From: Basfia succiniciproducens
GTDB lineage: Bacteria; Pseudomonadota; Gammaproteobacteria; Enterobacterales; Pasteurellaceae
Reading direction: 5' to 3'
Length of the DNA stretch: 64,000 nucleotides
NCBI RefSeq assembly: GCF_011455875.1
Contig: NZ_CP015031.1
Location: 124,001-188,000, forward strand
In this document: one piece after another, positions 19,858 to 29,088 of the stretch
Layout: every line of letters starts with the position of its first letter
Position numbering within the stretch: the first letter of the stretch is position 1
The notes under the pieces: generated by a model
Told to the model about the DNA's origin: nothing
What the model saw: only the letters and a program-made list of their open reading frames with translations
The model's database searches: none
Translations under genes and position numbers: made by a program

Positions 19858-21165
19858 CTAGTGGTTTTCCGGTATTTTATCTTCAGGCAGGATTAAGTTC
19901 AGAATCAGCGCCAATAGCGAACCTACGGTAATCCCCGAACCTAACACTTCTTTGAAAAAGTGCGGTAATTTATCAAGCAATTCCGGACGGGTTGTCACCG
20001 CTAAGCCGCATCCGATGGAAATGGCGATAATCAGCCCGTTGCGTTTACTTCGTGGGATATTATCTAACATCTGAATCCCCGCCGCGATAATCATTGCAAA
20101 CATCATCAACCCGGCGCCGCCTAAAACAGGTAAAGGAATAGACACGATTAACGCCCCGAATACCGGGAATAAACCGGCTAACGCCAGTAGTACGCCGGTT
20201 AATGCAACCACATGGCGGCTTGCCACACCGGTTAACGAGATTACACCGATATTTTGTGAAAACGAGGAGAACGGAGTAGTGGACATAATCGCCGCCAATG
20301 CGGAGCCTAAACCGTCGCAAAGCACGCCGCCGCGTAAATGTTTGCCGGTGATTTCCGTTTGCGTAGCGTTACCGAGGGCTAAGAAATTACCGCTTGATTC
20401 GACAATAGTCACCAAATAAGCGATAGACATACCGATAATACCTGAAATCGGGAAGGCTAATCCGAAGTGCAGCGGTTGCGGTACGGCAAAAGTTTGCGCG
20501 TTATTCACGCCGTCAAAACTCACCCACCCTAAACAAAGCGCGACCACATAACCGGTCATCATACCGATGACGATCGCCGCCGCAGAGAAAATACCTTTTC
20601 CCCATTGCACAAGGGCAACCACAATCACTAAAACAAATGTCGCCATGAGCAGGTTTTCCGGTGTTGCATAATTTTCATCACCGACCTGACCGCCGGCAAA
20701 CCAGTCAACGGCGACCGGAATTAAACTCAAACCGATCATCATTACCACAGTACCGGTTACGACAGGCGGGAAAAGTTTACGAATATAGGGCATAAAGAAA
20801 CTGCCGATAATCATCACCAGAGAACCCACCAGAGAGGCGCCCATAATGCCGGCAACGCCGTATTCGCTAAAACCGATGGCTAAAGCGGCGGCAACAAAGG
20901 TAAAACTTGTTCCCATCACGCTTGGTAAACGAATTCCGATAGGTCCGATACCGCGACATTGAATAATTGTCACCACACCGGAAATTAACAACGCGGCGTT
21001 AACCAGCGTAATGGTATCTTCCGTCGGCAATTTTAATACGTTACCGATTACCAAAGGCACCGCTATAATACCGCCGAGCGCCGCCAGTAAATGTTGCGCC
21101 GCAAGTAACAGACTCAAACCGAAGGGCGGTTTGTCTTCCACCGAATAAAGTAAATTATTGTTCAT
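19858..21165 (-). CDS. NCS2-family purine (xanthine/urate) permease
   Basis: A 435-residue inner-membrane symporter with about 14 membrane segments. The NAT/NCS2 signature QNIGVISLTG (about residue 300) is intact, and the flanking VESSGNFLALGNATQTEIT is the segment where substrate residues lie. The start (PFGLSLLLAAQHLLAALGGIIAVPLVIG) resembles bacterial xanthine/urate members (XanQ, UacT) more than UraA. A PurR-type operator upstream of the start supports purine transport. The exact base transported cannot be read from sequence. An uptake signal lies inside the gene (19958-19966). Confidence 0.82.
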   Translation of the reverse strand: MNNNLLYSVEDKPPFGLSLLLAAQHLLAALGGIIAVPLVIGNVLKLPTEDTITLVNAALLISGVVTIIQCRGIGPIGIRLPSVMGTSFTFVAAALAIGFSEYGVAGIMGASLVGSLVMIIGSFFMPYIRKLFPPVVTGTVVMMIGLSLIPVAVDWFAGGQVGDENYATPENLLMATFVLVIVVALVQWGKGIFSAAAIVIGMMTGYVVALCLGWVSFDGVNNAQTFAVPQPLHFGLAFPISGIIGMSIAYLVTIVESSGNFLALGNATQTEITGKHLRGGVLCDGLGSALAAIMSTTPFSSFSQNIGVISLTGVASRHVVALTGVLLALAGLFPVFGALIVSIPLPVLGGAGLMMFAMIIAAGIQMLDNIPRSKRNGLIIAISIGCGLAVTTRPELLDKLPHFFKEVLGSGITVGSLLALILNLILPEDKIPENH

Positions 21166-21216
21166 AGTTAAATCTCATAGAAAAAAGTAGGCGAATTATA
21201 CTTGAAAATTTTCTTT

Positions 21217-21232
21217 AAGCAAACGTTTGCGT
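21217..21232. promoter_or_regulatory. PurR operator upstream of the purine permease
   Basis: AAGCAAACGTTTGCGT matches the PurR box ANGCAAACGTTTNCNT at all fixed positions, and its core GCAAACGTTTGC is a perfect palindrome. It is 52 bases upstream of the permease start on the minus strand, a usual place for repression by PurR with hypoxanthine or guanine. Confidence 0.8.
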
Positions 21233-21461
21233 TTATTTCGTACGTTAGTTAAATTTGAGATTAAAAGTGCGGTCGGATTTGAGCGAATTTTTGTTATAGC
21301 GCAGTCTGTCCGATTTTATATATGGGGATTTGGTTTTGTTTTCGGAATGTACAAGTAGGACAAAGATGATGCGGATTGGGTAGCACCGACAAAATATGTT
21401 AAGGAAGATTAGTTTTAGGTGTAGTATAAAAAGGCAGATCAATAAAATCGGGAAAAATAAC

Positions 21462-22241
21462 ATGGCAAAACAAGATTTAAAACGACATATTTTTGATTAT
21501 GTGCTTACCCAATACGGTTCGGAAGCGGAATATTTGTGGAAAAGTTATCCTGATTTTGCGGTATTTCGTCATCAGGATAATCGCAAATGGTATGCCATTG
21601 TTATGAATGTGGAGAAAGAAAAGTTAGGGCTTGCCGGTAGCGGAAAAATAAATGTGATGAATGTGAAGTGCAGCCCTGAAATGCTGAGTCTGTTTTTAGC
21701 GCAAGAGGGTTTTTTACCTGCTTACCACATGAATAAATCGCATTGGCTAACCATTCGTTTAGACGGTTCAGTGGATAAAGAAACCGTTTGTTTTTTACTG
21801 AACGGCAGTTTTGATTTGACGGCGACCAAACAAGTGAAAAAGAAATTGGGTATTATGCGCTATTCAGAGTGGATTGTACCTGCCAACCCCAAATATTATG
21901 ATGTAGAGAATGAGCTGCATGAGGGCAAGGAAATTTTTTGGAAGCAAAGTAATAATGTGGACGTGGACGATATCGTTTATATTTATGTGACAGAACCTAC
22001 GGCGGCAATTCGTTATAAATGTTTAGTGCTGGAAGTAAATATTCCGTACAAATACCGGCATGAGGAATTACAAATTAAGCGGGTGATGAAAATTCGTTGT
22101 TTAAAAGAATATGACAGAAAGTTGTTCACCAGAGATAAAATGGCGCAATTCGGCGTTTCGGCCGTGAGAGGTCCGCGCCATATGCCTTATAGTTTAAAGC
22201 GGGAAATTGATAATTTGACAAATGATGAGGTAAGCGTTTAA
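21462..22241 (+). CDS. MmcQ/YjbR protein with C-terminal EVE/PUA-like domain
   Basis: A 259-residue cytoplasmic protein with two parts. Residues about 1-115 (FAVFRHQDNRKWYAIVMNVE, then MLSLFLAQEGFLPAYHMNKSHW) match the MmcQ/YjbR fold, often found in small DNA-binding-like proteins. Residues about 125-255 (SEWIVPANPKYYDVENEL, EIFWKQSNNVDVDDIVYIYV) look like an EVE/PUA-type domain, a fold that reads modified bases in nucleic acids. The ATG at 21462 follows CGGGAAAAA; the frame is open 22 codons farther upstream without a good site. It stands alone, divergent from the permease. Function unknown. Confidence 0.72.
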   Translation: MAKQDLKRHIFDYVLTQYGSEAEYLWKSYPDFAVFRHQDNRKWYAIVMNVEKEKLGLAGSGKINVMNVKCSPEMLSLFLAQEGFLPAYHMNKSHWLTIRLDGSVDKETVCFLLNGSFDLTATKQVKKKLGIMRYSEWIVPANPKYYDVENELHEGKEIFWKQSNNVDVDDIVYIYVTEPTAAIRYKCLVLEVNIPYKYRHEELQIKRVMKIRCLKEYDRKLFTRDKMAQFGVSAVRGPRHMPYSLKREIDNLTNDEVSV

Positions 22242-22310
22242 AAGTGCGGTAGAAATTTTCGGAATTTTATTTTGACTTCTTTTTATTTCGACTTCTAAGG
22301 AACAATGTTT

Positions 22311-23201
22311 ATGTCGATTTCGGCAAAATTAAAAGGTTGGCACTATGCTTTTGCCTGTTATGCAATTTGGGGAACATTCCCGATTTATTGGTATCCGTTA
22401 AATAGTTCCGCTATGCCTGCGGATCAAATTTTAGCGCAGCGGATTGTATGGTCGGTAGTATTTGCCGTTTTTCTGTTAATTATTTTTAAGCAGGGCAGAG
22501 CGGTTTTGAGAGCCTTTACCAAACCTAAAATTCTGGCGATCTTTTTTCTTTCTTCTTTTTTAATTGCGCTTAACTGGTTAGTTTATCTGTGGGCGATTAC
22601 CAATCATCATGTGCTTGATGCGAGCCTTGGTTATTTTATCAATCCGTTATTTAATGTTTTTTTAGGGCGGTTGGTTTTTAAAGAACGATTAAATAAGCCT
22701 CAGCTTCTGGCGCTATGCTTTGCTACCGCCGGTATTCTTTGGCTGGCAATTCCGGCAGGACAGATTCCTTGGGTGGCGTTATTATTAGCCGGTAGTTTCG
22801 GATTTTATGCCTTAATCCGTAAATTAGCGCCGATGGAGGCTTTAGCCGGGTTAGCTTTAGAGACTTTATTACTTTCGCCTTTTGCATTAGCTTATTTATT
22901 CTTTTGTTATACCCAAAACACGCTGGTTTTTTCCGAATTAAATTCATTGCAATTGGGCGTATTATTAGGCTCCGGAGCAGCAACTACCATTCCATTGCTT
23001 TGGTTTGCTATGGGGGCAAGACAAATCTCGATGTCATTACTCGGTATGTTGCAATATATTTCGCCGACTCTCCAGTTTCTTTGCGGATCTCTGCTTTTCG
23101 GTGAGGCGCTATCTATTACCCGATTGATCGGATATAGTTTGGTTTGGATTGGCGTTGCGATATTTTTGTTGGCGATGAGAAAGAAAATGCAAAATAAATA
23201 G
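22311..23201 (+). CDS. rarD: RarD family EamA transporter
   Basis: A 296-residue inner-membrane protein with ten predicted helices and two EamA repeats. WHYAFACYAIWGTFPIYWYPL, LIALNWLVYLWAITNHHVLDASLGYFINPL and GLALETLLLSPFALAYLFF are typical of RarD, a chloramphenicol-sensitivity associated member of the DMT superfamily; its natural substrate is unknown. ATG codons at 22305 and 22311 compete; AAGGA at 22297 gives better spacing for 22311. An uptake signal lies just before it (22242-22250). Confidence 0.88.
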   Translation: MSISAKLKGWHYAFACYAIWGTFPIYWYPLNSSAMPADQILAQRIVWSVVFAVFLLIIFKQGRAVLRAFTKPKILAIFFLSSFLIALNWLVYLWAITNHHVLDASLGYFINPLFNVFLGRLVFKERLNKPQLLALCFATAGILWLAIPAGQIPWVALLLAGSFGFYALIRKLAPMEALAGLALETLLLSPFALAYLFFCYTQNTLVFSELNSLQLGVLLGSGAATTIPLLWFAMGARQISMSLLGMLQYISPTLQFLCGSLLFGEALSITRLIGYSLVWIGVAIFLLAMRKKMQNK

Positions 23202-23202
23202 G

Positions 23203-23226
23203 GGCGCTAATAGCGCCCGTTGTTAT
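23203..23226. terminator. Hairpin terminator in the rarD / yihW junction
   Basis: GGGCGCT (23203-23209) and AGCGCCC (23213-23219) form a compact perfect stem with an AAT loop, followed by GTTGTTAT. It is the only convergent junction in the window without an uptake-signal pair. Confidence 0.65.
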
Positions 23227-23233
23227 CTAATGA

Positions 23234-24031
23234 CTATACAATATCGGTTTTCTCGCCTTTTGCGATATGCAGCTTAACTTTATGCTGTTTGATCATATTT
23301 ACAATAGAGACCGGCGGGAGATCATCGGTAAATATATCGGAAACATCTTTTAGGTTTAAAAGCTCTACGGCGGCAGAGGTGAAGAATTTAGATCTATCAA
23401 GCGCCACGATGACTTTCTTGGAATTTGCTTTCATAGCCTTAACCATTGATACTTCATTGATATCAAAATCCAATAAGGTTCCGTCTTCCGCGATGGCGCC
23501 GACGCTGGTAATTAAATAATCAGCTCTGAAATGACTGATAAAAGTAAGTGCGTCAGGGCTGACAATGCCGCTGTTGTGAGATCGAACAATACCGCCTACG
23601 GTAATCACTTCCAGGTTTTTGTTTTGATAAAGCGAATTAGCGACTCTTAGACTATTTGTAATAATCCTGATGTTATTTTTATTTTCCAATGCTTTTGCAA
23701 TATATTCAACCGTGGTGCCGATTGTGATGAAAATTGTTGAACCGTCAGGAATATAGTCGGCGATAGCCTGTGCGATAAGTTTTTTTTCTTCAATGTGAGT
23801 GGTTTCTCGTATGGAAAAATCCGTATTAATAAGACTTGGGATTTTCCCTGCTCCACCATGATGACGAGAAACTAACCCCTGTTGGCTGAGCGCTCTGATG
23901 TCGCGCCGGATAGTTTGAGTTGTGACGCCTAATTGGCTTGCTAATTCTTCGTTACTTATATATCCGTTGGAGATAACTAATGCAATTAATTTATCATGTC
24001 TAGGATTTCCAGTTAAGCCAGTATAATTCAT
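23234..24031 (-). CDS. yihW: DeoR-family regulator of sulfoquinovose genes, YihW/CsqR-like
   Basis: A 265-residue DeoR/GlpR-type repressor. Residues about 5-60 form the winged helix (TGNPRHDKLIALVISNGYIS, then LGVTTQTIRRDIRALSQQGL); the C-terminal DeoRC sugar-binding part starts at DGSTIFITIGTTVEYIAKAL. The sequence resembles E. coli YihW (CsqR) along its length, including the LTGNPRHD start and the RHHGGAG linker. CsqR represses the yih genes until sulfoquinovose or a derivative binds. Here it is next to yihV on the same strand, with its own promoter between them, and probably controls the divergent cluster. Confidence 0.88.
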   Translation of the reverse strand: MNYTGLTGNPRHDKLIALVISNGYISNEELASQLGVTTQTIRRDIRALSQQGLVSRHHGGAGKIPSLINTDFSIRETTHIEEKKLIAQAIADYIPDGSTIFITIGTTVEYIAKALENKNNIRIITNSLRVANSLYQNKNLEVITVGGIVRSHNSGIVSPDALTFISHFRADYLITSVGAIAEDGTLLDFDINEVSMVKAMKANSKKVIVALDRSKFFTSAAVELLNLKDVSDIFTDDLPPVSIVNMIKQHKVKLHIAKGEKTDIV

Positions 24032-24143
24032 AGATTGTTGCCTTAGTGAGTTTGGATATTTTTAGAAATTACGGATGTTTTTTATATAACTTAATGTGAT
24101 CGCTTAATTTTAGTATTATACGGGTCAAATCTCCGTAAGCCTT

Positions 24144-24152
24144 ATTATAACA
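24144..24152 (-). promoter_or_regulatory. Extended -10 promoter of yihW
   Basis: On the minus strand TGTTATAAT forms an extended -10 element (TGnTATAAT) in the 142-base gap upstream of yihW. No good -35 is seen at the normal distance, which is usual for extended -10 promoters. Confidence 0.45.
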
Positions 24153-24173
24153 GAAGTATTCTCAATCAATAGC

Positions 24174-25067
24174 CTATTGTTCCGTTAAAAATAACTTAAC
24201 TTGCTGTAGATTAGGAATACCTTGTCGGCCACCGGACATTGTACATTTTAATGCCGCCACTGCGGTGGCAAATTCAACAGTTTGCTGCAAAGTATATTTA
24301 TGTGCTAAAGCATAGGCAAATGCACCATGGAATACATCACCGGCTCCTGTCGTATCGACAACTTTCACTTTAAACGCATCGTAATGTTTTTCCTTATTAT
24401 CTTCAAGCCAAAAGCAACCTTTGCTTCCTTTGGTTACATAAACATGCCCTTTGCAGAGTTGTTTAGCAATATTGAGCGCTTGGCTGGTTTCGGTTGAATT
24501 AGTGAGTTTTGTTAAGCCCGGTTCGGAAAAAACGGCATGATCGACTAAAGAGACTAATTTTGATATATCTTGCGGTGTGATATCCGCATCAAGGATGGTC
24601 GGTATATTTAATTGTTTGGCTTTTTTTAGACAGTATTCCGTTCCTTCATGCCATCTTACATCACACAATATTGCATCATACTGAGAAAAATCAATATGTT
24701 CCAGCCATTGGGTTTCCGTAAGTAAATCAGGGCTAGGGTAGTTTATAATTAAACGTTCGCCTTGGTTATCAACCAAAATCGCAGATTGAGATGAACGGGC
24801 GTTATCGTATATTCTTATAAAATCCGTATTGACTCCATAAGATTTTAATTCGGCAATAATTGTAGCACCCGTCGCATCATCGCCAACCCGCCCGATAAAA
24901 TCGACATTGGCGCCGAGTTTAGCTATGGCGACTGCAGCAGTTGCCGCCGGTCCTCCGCCGACTTCTTTGTAATCTTTAGCGACAAATTTCCCTCCGGTTG
25001 TCGGAATGCTATCTACGTAATAAATTTTATCTTGAACGGCAATTCCGACACAGGCTATTTTTTTCAT
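24174..25067 (-). CDS. yihV: Sulfofructose kinase
   Basis: PfkB-family kinase of 297 residues that phosphorylates 6-deoxy-6-sulfofructose at C1 using ATP, the second committed step of the sulfo-EMP pathway. The start KKIACVGIAVQDKIYYVDSI, the glycine-rich EVGGGPAATAAVAIAKLGA (about 37-55), GERLIINYPSPDLL, DADITPQDIS and the catalytic DTTGAGDVFHGAF match E. coli YihV almost segment by segment. It is divergent from yihU and shares the promoter region. The assignment rests on full-length resemblance and on its neighbours. Confidence 0.92.
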   Translation of the reverse strand: MKKIACVGIAVQDKIYYVDSIPTTGGKFVAKDYKEVGGGPAATAAVAIAKLGANVDFIGRVGDDATGATIIAELKSYGVNTDFIRIYDNARSSQSAILVDNQGERLIINYPSPDLLTETQWLEHIDFSQYDAILCDVRWHEGTEYCLKKAKQLNIPTILDADITPQDISKLVSLVDHAVFSEPGLTKLTNSTETSQALNIAKQLCKGHVYVTKGSKGCFWLEDNKEKHYDAFKVKVVDTTGAGDVFHGAFAYALAHKYTLQQTVEFATAVAALKCTMSGGRQGIPNLQQVKLFLTEQ

Positions 25068-25131
25068 ATAGGCTCCCTTTCTGTTCTGTTAGAAATTATT
25101 TTAAATATTACTCTATTTAAATTTTCAAAAA

Positions 25132-25147
25132 AGTGATCTGTGTCACT
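25132..25147. promoter_or_regulatory. CRP-like palindrome in the yihV-yihU divergent promoter
   Basis: AGTGATCTGTGTCACT is a near-perfect palindrome with GTGA-N6-TCAC, eight of ten CRP consensus positions. It lies 65 bases from the yihV start and 78 bases from the yihU start, so it could serve both directions. Confidence 0.6.
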
Positions 25148-25190
25148 TTACTTACTTTATTTTTATAAATATTATATAAAAAGAAAATAA

Positions 25191-25206
25191 ATGAACATTA
25201 ATGAAC
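25191..25206. repeat. ATGAAC direct repeat before yihU
   Basis: ATGAAC occurs at 25191-25196 and again at 25201-25206, one helical turn apart, just ahead of the yihU ribosome binding site. DeoR-family repressors often use such direct repeats, so this is a weak candidate operator for the YihW-like protein. Confidence 0.3.
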
Positions 25207-25224
25207 TTTTAGTAAGGAGCTATT

Positions 25225-26124
25225 ATGGCAAATATTGCATTTATAGGGCTGGGTCAAATGGGGGCTCCTATGGCCACAAATTTATTAACAAAAGGACATC
25301 GGTTAAAGGTATATGATATTAACTCTTCGGCAGTAGACAAGTTGGTGGAAAAAGGTGCGTCAGCTGCCAAGAATCCTGCTGACGCGGCAAAGGATGCGGA
25401 TTTTGTTATCACGATGCTGCCAAATGGAAAGTTGGTTGAAAATGTCCTTTTTGATGCCGATACCGGCGTTGTAAATTCAATCGGTACTAATGCTTTAATT
25501 ATTGATATGTCAACGATTCATCCTTTTGAAAGCGATCAAATTCGAACTCGATTACAGTCATTAAATATTGAATTTATGGATGCCCCTGTAGGCCGTACTT
25601 CTGATAACGCTATTGCAGGAACCTTGCTTATTTTAGCCGGCGGCACAAGCCAACAGGTAGAAAAAGCCCATGATATTTTACTTTGTATGGGATCCGAAAT
25701 AGTGAATACCGGTGGTCCGGGTAAAGGAATTAGAGTGAAATTAATTAACAATTTTATGAGTATTTCTTTAAATGCATTATCGGCGGAAGCGGCGACTTTA
25801 TGCGAAGCACTTGAATTGCCTTTTGATGTCGCAATGCAAGTAATGCAGGGAACACCGGCAAGCAAGGGACATTTTACCACAACCTGGCCAAATAAAGTTT
25901 TGAAAGGTGATTTGTCGCCAGCATTTATGATTGATTTAGCACACAAAGATCTTGGTATTGCGTTGGATGTTGCAAATCAGTTACACGTTCCGCTTTCAAT
26001 GGGGTCGGCATCAAGAGAAATCTATAGCCAGGCCAGAGCTATGGGAAGAGGAAAACAAGATTGGACAGCAATTCTGGAACATATTCGTTTTTGTTCGGGA
26101 ATGAAAAATAATTCACTTTCGTAG
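25225..26124 (+). CDS. yihU: 3-sulfolactaldehyde reductase
   Basis: A 299-residue member of the beta-hydroxyacid dehydrogenase family. It reduces 3-sulfolactaldehyde with NADH to 2,3-dihydroxypropane-1-sulfonate (DHPS), the end product of sulfo-EMP. The Rossmann motif [13 protein letters not shown] is at the N-terminus; PVGRTS (R124) corresponds to the sulfonate-binding arginine and GIRVKLINN carries the catalytic K172. Long stretches such as [20 protein letters not shown] equal the E. coli protein. TAAGGAGC gives a strong start. yihT follows 10 bases later. Confidence 0.94.
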   Translation: MANIAFIGLGQMGAPMATNLLTKGHRLKVYDINSSAVDKLVEKGASAAKNPADAAKDADFVITMLPNGKLVENVLFDADTGVVNSIGTNALIIDMSTIHPFESDQIRTRLQSLNIEFMDAPVGRTSDNAIAGTLLILAGGTSQQVEKAHDILLCMGSEIVNTGGPGKGIRVKLINNFMSISLNALSAEAATLCEALELPFDVAMQVMQGTPASKGHFTTTWPNKVLKGDLSPAFMIDLAHKDLGIALDVANQLHVPLSMGSASREIYSQARAMGRGKQDWTAILEHIRFCSGMKNNSLS

Positions 26125-26134
26125 GAGATTTATA

Positions 26135-27004
26135 ATGGAAAAATATACCGTTAAAGATATTGCCAGAGCTTCGGGCGGTTTCTCAATGTTGGCCGTGGAT
26201 CAACGTGAAGCGATGCGATTAATGTTTGCTGCGGCGGGTATGCCCCATGCGGATAAAGACATTACAGAGTTTAAAGTCAATGCTGCCAAAATTCTTTCCC
26301 CTTATGCCTCGGCCGTGCTTGTAGATAATCAATTTTGCTATAAACAAATTGTTGAACAACAGGCAATCTCGCCTAAATCTTCGATGATTGTTGCCGCAGA
26401 TCAGTTTATTCCCGGCAACGGTATTCCGGTAGATAACGTATGTATCGATAAAGCAATCAATCCTTTTGAGGCCAGAAAAAACGGAGCAAAAGCATTAAAG
26501 CTACTAGTGTTATGGCGTCAGGATGAGGATGCCGAACAACGTAAAGCGATGGTCAAAGAATTTAATGAAATCTGTCATTCTGCCGGCCTAGTCAGTATTA
26601 TCGAGCCCGTTGTTCGCCCGCCAAGAATCGGTGATAAATTTGATCGGGAGCAGGTGATTATTGATGCGGCAAAAGAGCTGGGTGATTCCGGTGCGGATTT
26701 ATATAAGGGTGAAATGCCTTTATTTGGTAAAGGTGATTCCAAAGCATTATTGGATGCGGCAAAACGTCTTAATGATCAAATCAATATGCCGTGGGTAATT
26801 TTATCTTCCGGGGTTGAAGCTAATTTATTTTGTCGCGCTGTCCGTATTGCAATGCAAGCCGGCGCTTCGGGATTCTTAGCCGGTCGGGCGGTATGGTCCT
26901 CCGTTATCGGCTTGCCTGATACAAATCTAATGTTACAAGATATTTCAGTTCCTAGATTGCAACATTTAGGCGATATTGTTGATGAATTAATGGCATCAAG
27001 ATAA
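26135..27004 (+). CDS. yihT: 6-deoxy-6-sulfofructose-1-phosphate aldolase
   Basis: Class I aldolase of 289 residues that splits sulfofructose-1-phosphate into DHAP and 3-sulfolactaldehyde. The Schiff-base lysine is K191 in [17 protein letters not shown]. The start ([20 protein letters not shown]), [15 protein letters not shown] and [19 protein letters not shown] match E. coli YihT; a related fold is LacD tagatose-bisphosphate aldolase, but the sulfonate neighbourhood decides for YihT. The residue after the catalytic KG (Gly) differs from Val in the E. coli protein. It is in an operon with yihU and yihQ. Confidence 0.94.
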   Translation: MEKYTVKDIARASGGFSMLAVDQREAMRLMFAAAGMPHADKDITEFKVNAAKILSPYASAVLVDNQFCYKQIVEQQAISPKSSMIVAADQFIPGNGIPVDNVCIDKAINPFEARKNGAKALKLLVLWRQDEDAEQRKAMVKEFNEICHSAGLVSIIEPVVRPPRIGDKFDREQVIIDAAKELGDSGADLYKGEMPLFGKGDSKALLDAAKRLNDQINMPWVILSSGVEANLFCRAVRIAMQAGASGFLAGRAVWSSVIGLPDTNLMLQDISVPRLQHLGDIVDELMASR

Positions 27005-27014
27005 TGGTTTAATT

Positions 27015-27050
27015 AAGAAATAGCTATTTATTTTTTTATAGCTATTTCTT
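27015..27050 (+). repeat. 13-bp perfect hairpin between yihT and yihQ
   Basis: AAGAAATAGCTAT (27015-27027) and ATAGCTATTTCTT (27038-27050) pair perfectly around a 10-base T-rich loop. No T-run follows the stem. It has the same stem and loop length as the hairpin before kdgK and sits in the same kind of place. Confidence 0.7.
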
Positions 27051-27072
27051 ACTAAGTTTGGGAGATGAATAT

Positions 27073-29088
27073 ATGGAACTTCGCCAACTTGATAATGGGT
27101 TTGAACTTATTCAGAATGAACTTGTTGTTTTAGTTCACAGCTATGATAATCCCGCATTTTTTGTCGGTATCGGTAATGAGAAAATAGAAATTTACCGAGG
27201 TAATTTTTCTATTGAGGATGCCGTTCAGGAACGTATCCCTCTAAGACATAGCCGTATTGAAGATGATGCCGTTTATTTGTCTTATGATCATAATACTCCG
27301 GTATTGCTTTGCCTTCATTTTGAGAAATTGACGGAACGGGATGCTAAGTTAACTATAGATTCTCAACATTCTCAGTTAAACCGTTTTTGGGTGAGAGTGA
27401 ATGCAAAAGAAAATGACAAAGTGTGGGGTTGCGGCGAACAAATGTCATATTTTAATCTTCGTGGCAGACATTTCCCTTTATGGACGTCAGAACCGGGTGT
27501 AGGACGTGATAAAACCACTGAGATTACATTTTTATCAGACAAATATAATAAAGCCGGCGGAGATTATTACCATACTAATTATCCTCAACCCACATTTATT
27601 TCTTCGCAACATTACGCTTGTCATGTCAATAGCACGGCTTATTCCGATTTTGACTTCCGCCATTCTAACTATCATGAACTTCATACCTGGGAAATTCCGG
27701 AATCCATTGAGTTTTATACGGATACAACGTTCTTAAATATTGTTGAAAAATTAAGCTTGCGTTTTGGCCGTCAGCCTAAATTACCGGAATGGATTTATAA
27801 CGGTGTCATTCTCGGCTTAAAGGGCGGGGAAGAAAATTCTTTTTCGCGTATGGAAAATGCGGTGAATAGAGGTGTTAAAGTCGCCGGCTTATGGAGTGAA
27901 GACTGGGCCGGAATCAGACAGACTTCATTTGGCAAACGTTTGTTTTGGGATTGGAAATGGAGCACTAAGAGATACCCTAATTTAGACAGAAAAATCCGGG
28001 AGTTGAAACAGAAAAACATACGTTTTCTTGCTTACATTAGCCCGTATTTATGCGAAGACGGCGAGCTATATCCGATCGCTAAAGAGCTGGGGTTATTTGC
28101 ATTGAATAAAAAAGGTGAAGTCGCTTTAGTCGATTTTGGCGAATTTAATTGCGGGGTATTGGATTTTACTAATGAAAAAACCCGATCTTGGGTGAAATCG
28201 GAAATTATTCAAAAGAATATGTTGGATCTCGGTATTTCAGGCTGGATGGCGGATTTTGGTGAATATTTGCCGACAGAAGACTTATATTTACATAATGGCG
28301 TGGATGCGAAATTAATGCACAATGCCTGGCCGTCATTATGGGCGAGTGTGAATGCCGAAGCCGTTGCGGAACGAGGCTTAACGGGTGAAATAATGTTCTT
28401 TATGCGTTCGGGCTTTAGTGGCTCTCAAAAATATTGTCCGATGTTATGGGCTGGCGATCAATGCGTTGATTTTTCCCGTCATGACGGTTTAAACACAGTG
28501 ATTTGCGGCGCGTTATCTTCCGGATTGTTGGGTAATGCATATCATCATAGCGATATTGGCGGATATACGAGTTTGTTTGGTAACAGACGTACTAAAGAAG
28601 TGTTTGAACGTTGGGTTGATATGGCTGCATTTACCCCAATGATGAGAACGCACGAAGGTAATCGTCCTGATGAAAATTTTCAATTTGATCAAGATGTTAA
28701 CACAATTGAACATTTGGCTAGAATGACAAGGATTTATTGTCATTTAACTCCTTATTTAAAATCTCTTGTGGATGAAGCCGGTATGAAAGGCTATCCTGTG
28801 CAACGCCCGTTATTTGTCCATTTTGAACATGATTTCAATACCTATGATATTCAGGATCAATATATGTATGGCAATGATTTACTTGTTGCACCGGTACATA
28901 AAAAAGACGTAACCGAATGGACAGTTTATTTACCGGCTGGGGAAACTTGGGTGCATCTTTGGAACGCACAAGAAATTCAAGGCGGACAATCTATCACGGT
29001 ACCCGCACCAATTGGAAAAACGCCGGTTTTTTACCGCAGAAACAGCCAATGGAGAGGATTATTTGAAGAGATAAAAAATATTTCCTGA
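27073..29088 (+). CDS. yihQ: Sulfoquinovosidase, GH31
   Basis: Family GH31 retaining glycosidase of 671 residues that removes sulfoquinovose from sulfoquinovosyl glycerol. By alignment to E. coli YihQ the nucleophile is D394 (GWMADFGEY) and the acid/base is D462 (LWAGDQCVDF). The sulfonate-recognising residues are kept: R289 and W292 in GKRLFWDWKW, and Y498 in SDIGGYTS. Two further positions are K250 and E276 where E. coli has Gln and Gln, placing it in the KERWY-type subgroup. No signal peptide, so it acts in the cytoplasm. The ATG at 27073 follows GGGAGATG. Confidence 0.94.
   Translation: MELRQLDNGFELIQNELVVLVHSYDNPAFFVGIGNEKIEIYRGNFSIEDAVQERIPLRHSRIEDDAVYLSYDHNTPVLLCLHFEKLTERDAKLTIDSQHSQLNRFWVRVNAKENDKVWGCGEQMSYFNLRGRHFPLWTSEPGVGRDKTTEITFLSDKYNKAGGDYYHTNYPQPTFISSQHYACHVNSTAYSDFDFRHSNYHELHTWEIPESIEFYTDTTFLNIVEKLSLRFGRQPKLPEWIYNGVILGLKGGEENSFSRMENAVNRGVKVAGLWSEDWAGIRQTSFGKRLFWDWKWSTKRYPNLDRKIRELKQKNIRFLAYISPYLCEDGELYPIAKELGLFALNKKGEVALVDFGEFNCGVLDFTNEKTRSWVKSEIIQKNMLDLGISGWMADFGEYLPTEDLYLHNGVDAKLMHNAWPSLWASVNAEAVAERGLTGEIMFFMRSGFSGSQKYCPMLWAGDQCVDFSRHDGLNTVICGALSSGLLGNAYHHSDIGGYTSLFGNRRTKEVFERWVDMAAFTPMMRTHEGNRPDENFQFDQDVNTIEHLARMTRIYCHLTPYLKSLVDEAGMKGYPVQRPLFVHFEHDFNTYDIQDQYMYGNDLLVAPVHKKDVTEWTVYLPAGETWVHLWNAQEIQGGQSITVPAPIGKTPVFYRRNSQWRGLFEEIKNIS

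Noticed and set aside
21245-21463. 72-codon minus-strand frame in the permease/YjbR gap
   Set aside because: A/T-rich composition, overlap with promoter elements and no ribosome binding site; no family resemblance.
25068-25224. Assigned CsqR/YihW operator
   Set aside because: I could not identify a convincing inverted repeat specific to the regulator; the ATGAAC direct repeat is listed only as a weak candidate.
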